A stretch of 7,176 nt of DNA, taken from positions 325-7,500 of the forward strand of contig DGXB01000059.1 in the NCBI GenBank assembly GCA_002396205.1. The letters run 5' to 3'. Origin of the DNA: Bacteroidales bacterium UBA4243. GTDB taxonomy: Bacteria; Bacteroidota; Bacteroidia; Bacteroidales; F082. Both the position numbers and the translations under genes were made by a program. The notes beneath the pieces were generated by a model. The model did not search any database and was not told the DNA's origin. It saw only the letters and a program-made list of their open reading frames with translations. Positions 1-6,300 of the stretch are shown here, one piece after another (position 1 is the first letter of the stretch; each line of letters begins with the position of its first letter).

Positions 1-1
1 T

Positions 2-340
2 GGCCCCGGCGGTGGCGGCGGCGGCGGCGGGGCCGCTGGCAACGTTGCTTGGGTGGTTTACTCTGGAACCGCAAATGGTTACTACTATGCAGGAGCCAAA
101 GGCGGTAAAGGCGGCACCAATGCTAATAACACATCGGCCCCCGATGGTGCTCAAGTTTTCTTGGACAATCCTAAACATGCGGATATCCAAGCGGGCGGCC
201 TCAGACCTGATGCCAGCGACTATAGCGATTGTGATGGCTGGGAGAACGGCAACGCATGGCATGATGGCGGTGCTGGCGGCGGCTGTGGCAATGCCAGCAG
301 CAACGGCTCGGCCGTCAGCCTGGCGTTATGGCCTACCTCA
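2..340 (+). other. Glycine-rich N-terminal segment of the giant protein
   Basis: The visible residues 1-113 open with a run of eight glycines (residues 3-10) and continue with Gly/Asn/Ala/Ser-rich stretches such as GAKGGKGGTNAN and GGAGGGCGNASSNG, with scattered Trp and Tyr. It ends at the WPTSGAGT junction into the first GLUG module. Glycine-rich stretches of this kind occur in other extracellular modular proteins and may form polyglycine-type or flexible structures, but I do not recognise a named domain with certainty. More of this segment probably lies upstream of the window. Two cysteines (YSDCDGW and GGGCGN) are present in it. Confidence 0.6.
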
Positions 341-3300
341 GGCGCAGGCACGGCTGAAAGCCCATACCTCTTGAACAATGCTGCCGAATGGAACACATTC
401 GCCACAAACGTCAACAATGGCATCTCCTTCAACGGCAAATACATCCAACTGAACAACAGCATCAGCGTTTCGATGATGGTAGGTTTGTGCGAGGAGAGTC
501 CTTACGCACCCCGTCCCTTCAGCGGCACTTTCCTTGGCAATGGAAAGACACTGACTGTCAGTATCAGCAGCTCGGCGACAGGCACTGGCACCAATGAGCA
601 GGGCGTGGCACCGTTCCATTACATCAAAGGCGCCACGATCAAGGACCTGACCGTGGCGGGTACTATCGCTTCGGCCAGCTATTACACAGCGGGTATTGTG
701 GGCTTTGCCCATGGCAGCAACCTGGTTGAGGGTTGCACCGTCACCGCCACGCTCAACATCAGCAACAACTATGCTGGTGGTATCATAGGCCATGCCATGA
801 ACTCGATCACCACCGTCAAGGATTGTTTCTTTAACGGCACGTTCAACGGCGTTAGTGGCAGTCGTATCAATATCGGTGCCATTTGGGGTTGGTGCAACAG
901 CGCCATTGGCGTTCTCCAGAACTGTTGGGAGAAGGGCACCTACAACAACATCACCTCCATGCATCCCATGGGCTTGATGGCCGCAGCGACCACAGGCACC
1001 GTCACCACCACAAGCTGCCTTTATGTGAATCAGCCGATAGGCACGCCTACCAACGCCAATACCATTGTGGGAGCAAGTCAGGTCAGCACCTCAGCACCCG
1101 GAACCGAAAGTGGAATCTACGGTCCAGTAAAGGCTCCTGACGGCTCTGATTACTATCTGCCCTGCGTGGTTTCTGGTATTAAGGACAAATACGTCAGAAC
1201 AGGTTCGGCTATTGTACCGGACATTGTGGTGACCTGTAACGAAATCGCGCTCGAAAACGGCACCGACTATGAAGTGACAATCGCCAATAACGTCAATTTA
1301 GGCACCGCTCAAGTAACCGTCACTGGCAAGGGCAGCTACAGCGGCACGGAGAGCTTCACGTTCTCCATCGTTGACTATGAAATCGTTAATCCAGCGATTA
1401 CCAGACTGCAAAACAAAGCGTATAAGGTGATTAAGAACACAACAATAGATTGGGATCGCGTTGTAGTTGAAGGTGATGTCATACTGATTCTCGGCGAGGG
1501 TACTACCTTAGAAGTCCCACTTGGCATCGAAGTGAGTGCTGGCAACTCGTTGACCATCGAAGGTCCTGGCACGCTGCAAATTAGCGGCTGGTTCAGCCCA
1601 TGCGCGGGCATCGGAGCCGATAACCCGGGTACCATCATCATCAATGGCGGCACCATCAATGTTCATGGAGGTATGAATTCAGCCGGACTTGGCGGTAGCC
1701 AGTCAAGTACCGGCGCAGGACGCGTCATCATCAACGGCGGTGTAGTCAATGCCACAGGTGATGGTTATGCTCCTGGCATTGGCGCTGGCGGTTATGGCAG
1801 ATGCTGCGAAATAGTTATCAATGGCGGTCAGGTGACAGCTAACCCCGGAGCACATGGAACCAAAGGCATAGGTGTTGATGACTACAATGATTTGAGTGGA
1901 ACGCTGACGATTGGCTGGACCCATCCCGACGATTTCATAGATTCCAAAAGTGGTATCAGATTGGCCATTGTTAATTTTGCCGACGGCAAACAGTTCGTAT
2001 ATGAAGGTACACAGAATATAGCTACTGGCGCCAACTTCAATACGGGCGGTGATAAGAAAATAGTGCCTTTCATAGCAACGGGTACGCTTCCTGGCGCTGG
2101 CACAGAGGGAGATCCCTATCGTATCAGCAGCACTGCCGACTGGAACGCCTTTGTGGCGAATGTCATTACCGGCAACTCCTACAGCGGCCAGTATGTGGAA
2201 CTGACTAACAACATCAGTGTCGCCCAGAAATGCGGCTATGTGATGCAAACAACACCGAGCAGGGCTTTCAGTGGCACCTTCATCGGCAACGACCACACCA
2301 TCACCGCCACCATCAACGATATGAGTGCCGACTATGGTACGGCTCTCTTCAGCTATATCAACGGCGCCACCATCAAAAACCTGACCGTGGCGGGTACCAT
2401 CACTTCAGCCAACAAGCACGCGGCTGGCCTTGTGAGCTATGCCGAAGGCACCAACCTCATTGAAAAATGCTACGTCACTGCTACGCTGAACATCAAGAGC
2501 GACTACGCAGGCGGCATCATTGGCCACGGTATGACATCGGCCACCACCATCATGGAAAGCATCTTTGCCGGCACCTTCAACGGAATTGGTGGCAATCGTG
2601 CCAACGTCGGAGGAATATGGGGATGGAGCACCGATGGTACATCCACCTTGCAGTCCTGCTTGGAAGCGGGTAACTACAACAACATTTCGTCCATGCACCC
2701 CATGGGCTTGCAGGGCGCAACGGGTTCCATCCAAAACAGTTACTATGTACACACACAGATCGGCTCGCCTGCCAACGCCTGCATTGTCAGCGGCGCCCTT
2801 CAGGCCTACACCTCGGCTCCTGACAATGAAATCTACTGGCAATTTACAGCTGCCGATGGCAATAATTACTATCTGTCTTGCACCGTCAATGACGTATTGT
2901 CATCCTACGAATGGCAGACTGGTTCCCCTGACATCAGCTTCACGCCAGTCGTGAAAGGCATCACCGGTGAGGCTCTCACCTTGGGCACCGACTATACAGC
3001 CATGCTGGATGACAATGATGTGACGTCATTCCCAATCACCATCAATTCGGCAGGTACACATACGCTCATCTTCACAGGCATGGGCCAATACTATAACGGA
3101 TCGAAGACCTTCAACATAGTGCTGCACGATCCGTTTGAGGGTGCAGGAACATCTGAGGAAGACCCCTACCTTATCAATAATGCAACCGACTGGGCATATC
3201 TGGCCGACAATGTAGCCTATGGAAAGGACTACAGTGGCAAGTACTTTAAGCTGAACGCCAACATCGAAGTTACTGAGATGGTGGGCACCATCGCACACGA

Positions 3301-6300
3301 CTTCAAAGGCATCTTTGACGGCGGCGGCAATACGCTGACCTTTACTAAAGGCACGTCTGAAAGACCTTTCGCCGAAGACCATTGCGCTCCATTCCGCTCT
3401 GTTGACGGCGCCACTATTAAGAACCTTAAGGTGACAGGCAATATCTACTCATTCAAAAAGTACGCCGCCGGACTGGTTGCCCGCAGCAACGGCACTACAA
3501 ACATCAGCTCTTGCGTCGTCGGCACAGTCATCCATAGCGGCATTACTGGCGACGGCACACACGGCGGCATCATTGGCCATCCATTCGGCCCACTGACTAT
3601 TTCAGAATGTGTCTATAATGGTCGTCTGCTCACCAACAATGGCACTACCAAGTGCGGTGGCTTTGTTGGCTGGTATAATGGCAACACCGTCAATGTCAAC
3701 AATTCGCTTTATGCCCCCAACACCAGCATCACACCAGCTGCTGGCGAGACGGACATCACCGACGGTGCCACCTTCGTGCGCGGCGGTAACATAGACGCAT
3801 ACTGCTACTACACCCAGGCCTTGGGCGATGCACAGGGGATTCAGGTCTTTGCCACCCTCCCCGGCAATGAAGTCTGCATACAGGCACAGGCACTCGACGG
3901 CAATATGTACTATCACCCCTGCATTGTCAGCGATGTGGAAGCGACTTACGAACTGGAAGACAACCTACAAATCACGCTGAACGTGACAGGCCTCAATGGA
4001 GAACTTACCCTTGGCAACGACTACACGGCTACACTGAACGGTGCTGCAGTGCAACAAAACACCATCAGCATCACCGCAGGGGGCTACTACACACTTATCC
4101 TCACAGGCATTCCGAATGACTACACTGGCTCAAAACAAATCACATTTGTAGTGACGCATGATCTTCCTGGCACCGGTACCGAGGAAGATCCATATCTCAT
4201 CAGTAGTGCAGCTAACTGGAATCAGTTTGCGGTCAATGTAGCCAGTGGCATGGACTACAGCGGCGAGTACGTGAAACTGGACGCCGACATCAACGTTTCC
4301 TCAATGGTGGGTACTAGCGAACACCCCTTCAAGGGTATCTTCCGCGGCGACGACAACTATACGCTGACATTCACGGCTGGCTCGCCATCCGCACCCGTCA
4401 ACGAGGAATACTGCGCTCCGTTCCGCTACGTCGAAAATGCCACTATTGAGAACCTCAAGGTGGCTGGCGACATCTACATGTCCAAGAAGTTCGCTGCCGG
4501 ACTGGTCAGCCGTACCCTCGGAACGACGAACATCACAAACTGCATCGTCAGTACTGTCATCCATAGCAGCATTGCGGGTGACGGCACTCACGGCGGCATT
4601 GTATCCATGCCGTCCGGCACGCTGAACATGACAGGCTGCATCTATGACGGCCGTCTGTTCACCACCAATGGCACTAATTGCTGCGCCGGCCTCATAGGTT
4701 GGCATAATGGCTGTGTTATCAATTTCAGCAATTTGTTCTATATCCCCAACACCGGCATAACACCGGCTGCGGGCGAAACGGCTATCACTAACGGTGCAAC
4801 CATCGTGCGTGGCAGAAACGCAGCCCAGACCTGCTACTACGCCGAGACGTTAGGCGAGGCCCAAGGCACGCGAATCTATGTCAGCCCTGGGAACGATTTC
4901 TACAAAAAGATTACGGCCAATAGCCATACCTACTATCAGCTTTGTACGATCAGTAACGTTACTGATGCCTATCAGTACACGGGCGAGGACATTACCATCG
5001 TTCCAACCGTCAAGGCTGCCGACGGCACGGAGCTCGCGAATGATACCGACTACACCTATGCTTTCAATCCTTCTTCAGTGAATGAAAAAGGCGACTACAC
5101 CCTGACCATCACTGCCAAGGGTAGCGACTGTGTTGGCTCAAAGAACATTTCGTTTGCCGTGACAGACATCAAACCCATGACTGCTGAATCGACCGAACTA
5201 ACAGGTGAATATAAGGTATATGGCAACATTACTGTCAACCAACGCATCACAATCAACGGCGAGGTCGTGCTGAATCTTGGTGCGGGCAACACGCTTACCG
5301 CCAAGAAAGGCATTGAACTGAGCGAGGGCAACAAACTGACCATCAACGGACCTGGCTCACTGATTATCGACGACTGCAATGACAACAAATCGGGTATTGG
5401 AGCCGTGCGTGTGGGCACCCTTGTCATCAACGGTGGCTACCTCAATGTAAAGGGTCATGCTACAGCAGCCGGATTGGGTGGCGATTATAACAACACTTCG
5501 GGTGGAAGCATCACCATCAATGGCGGCGTGGTCATTGCCGAGGGCGGAGTTTTTTCCGCAGGCATAGGCGGTGGTGTAAGCGACTCAGACCAGACTGGTG
5601 TATGCGGCGATATCGTCATCAATGGCGGTCAGGTAACTGCAGGTTCTAGCATTGGGTTCTTTGGGATTGGTATTGGACCTGGATATAGAATTCTTGGAGG
5701 ACCTACTAAGAGCGGAACGCTGACCATCGGCTGGACCAACCCCAACGACTTCGTCAAAAGCATCGGTCACATTTATAGAGGAGAGACTTTTTTGAATAGC
5801 GTTACTTTTGTCGAGGGCAAACGATTCTTCATTGATGGCACACAGACCATCGCCACTGCCGCAGACATCGAAGGCAATAAGATTGTACCTGCCATGACGA
5901 TTCGCATTGATGGCTATGGCGAAGGCAACGACGGTTGGGCCTTCATTGCTTCGCCAGTGGTAGGTAACATAGCGCCTACAGCGGTAGATAACCTCGTTGG
6001 AACAGAGATCTCAACAGGCGTTTACGACTTCGACCTCTACCGCTTGAATCCGACTAGTGTCATTTGGGAGAACTACCATCAGCACAACACACAGGAGGAT
6101 CCTTTCATGCTCGTCAACGGCCAAGGCTACCTCTATGCCACCAAGGAAACCAAGACTTTGATGTTTTATGGTCCCTACAACACAGGCACAGAGAAGGAGA
6201 TCGAGAACCTGCCTCAAGGCTTCAACCTTGTGGGCAACCCGTTCATCACCGATGCCTACGTCAACAAGCCTTACTATACGCTGAACGAAGACGGCTCGGC

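Noticed and set aside
53..55. GTG at 53 as the start of the large gene
   Set aside because: The frame is open upstream to base 2, encodes glycine-rich sequence continuous with what follows, and shows no ribosome binding site before the GTG.
12..374. Plus-strand open frame of 120 codons at the left edge
   Set aside because: It overlaps the glycine-rich part of the large gene in another frame and has the Ala/Met/Pro-biased composition of a shadow.
338..964. Minus-strand open frame of 208 codons, and similar ones at 1703-2296 and 6485-7027
   Set aside because: They lie wholly opposite well-supported coding sequence, show no recognisable domains, and fit the chance open frames opposite repetitive coding DNA.
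341..4912. M26-type IgA peptidase suggested by the GLUG motifs
   Set aside because: GLUG repeats are accessory modules found in many proteins, and no HExxH zinc motif was seen in the translated frame.
1376..5896. CRISPR-like or tandem DNA repeat array
   Set aside because: The recurring segments are protein modules of about 0.7-1 kb and INGG turns with diverged codons, not short identical repeats with uniform spacers.
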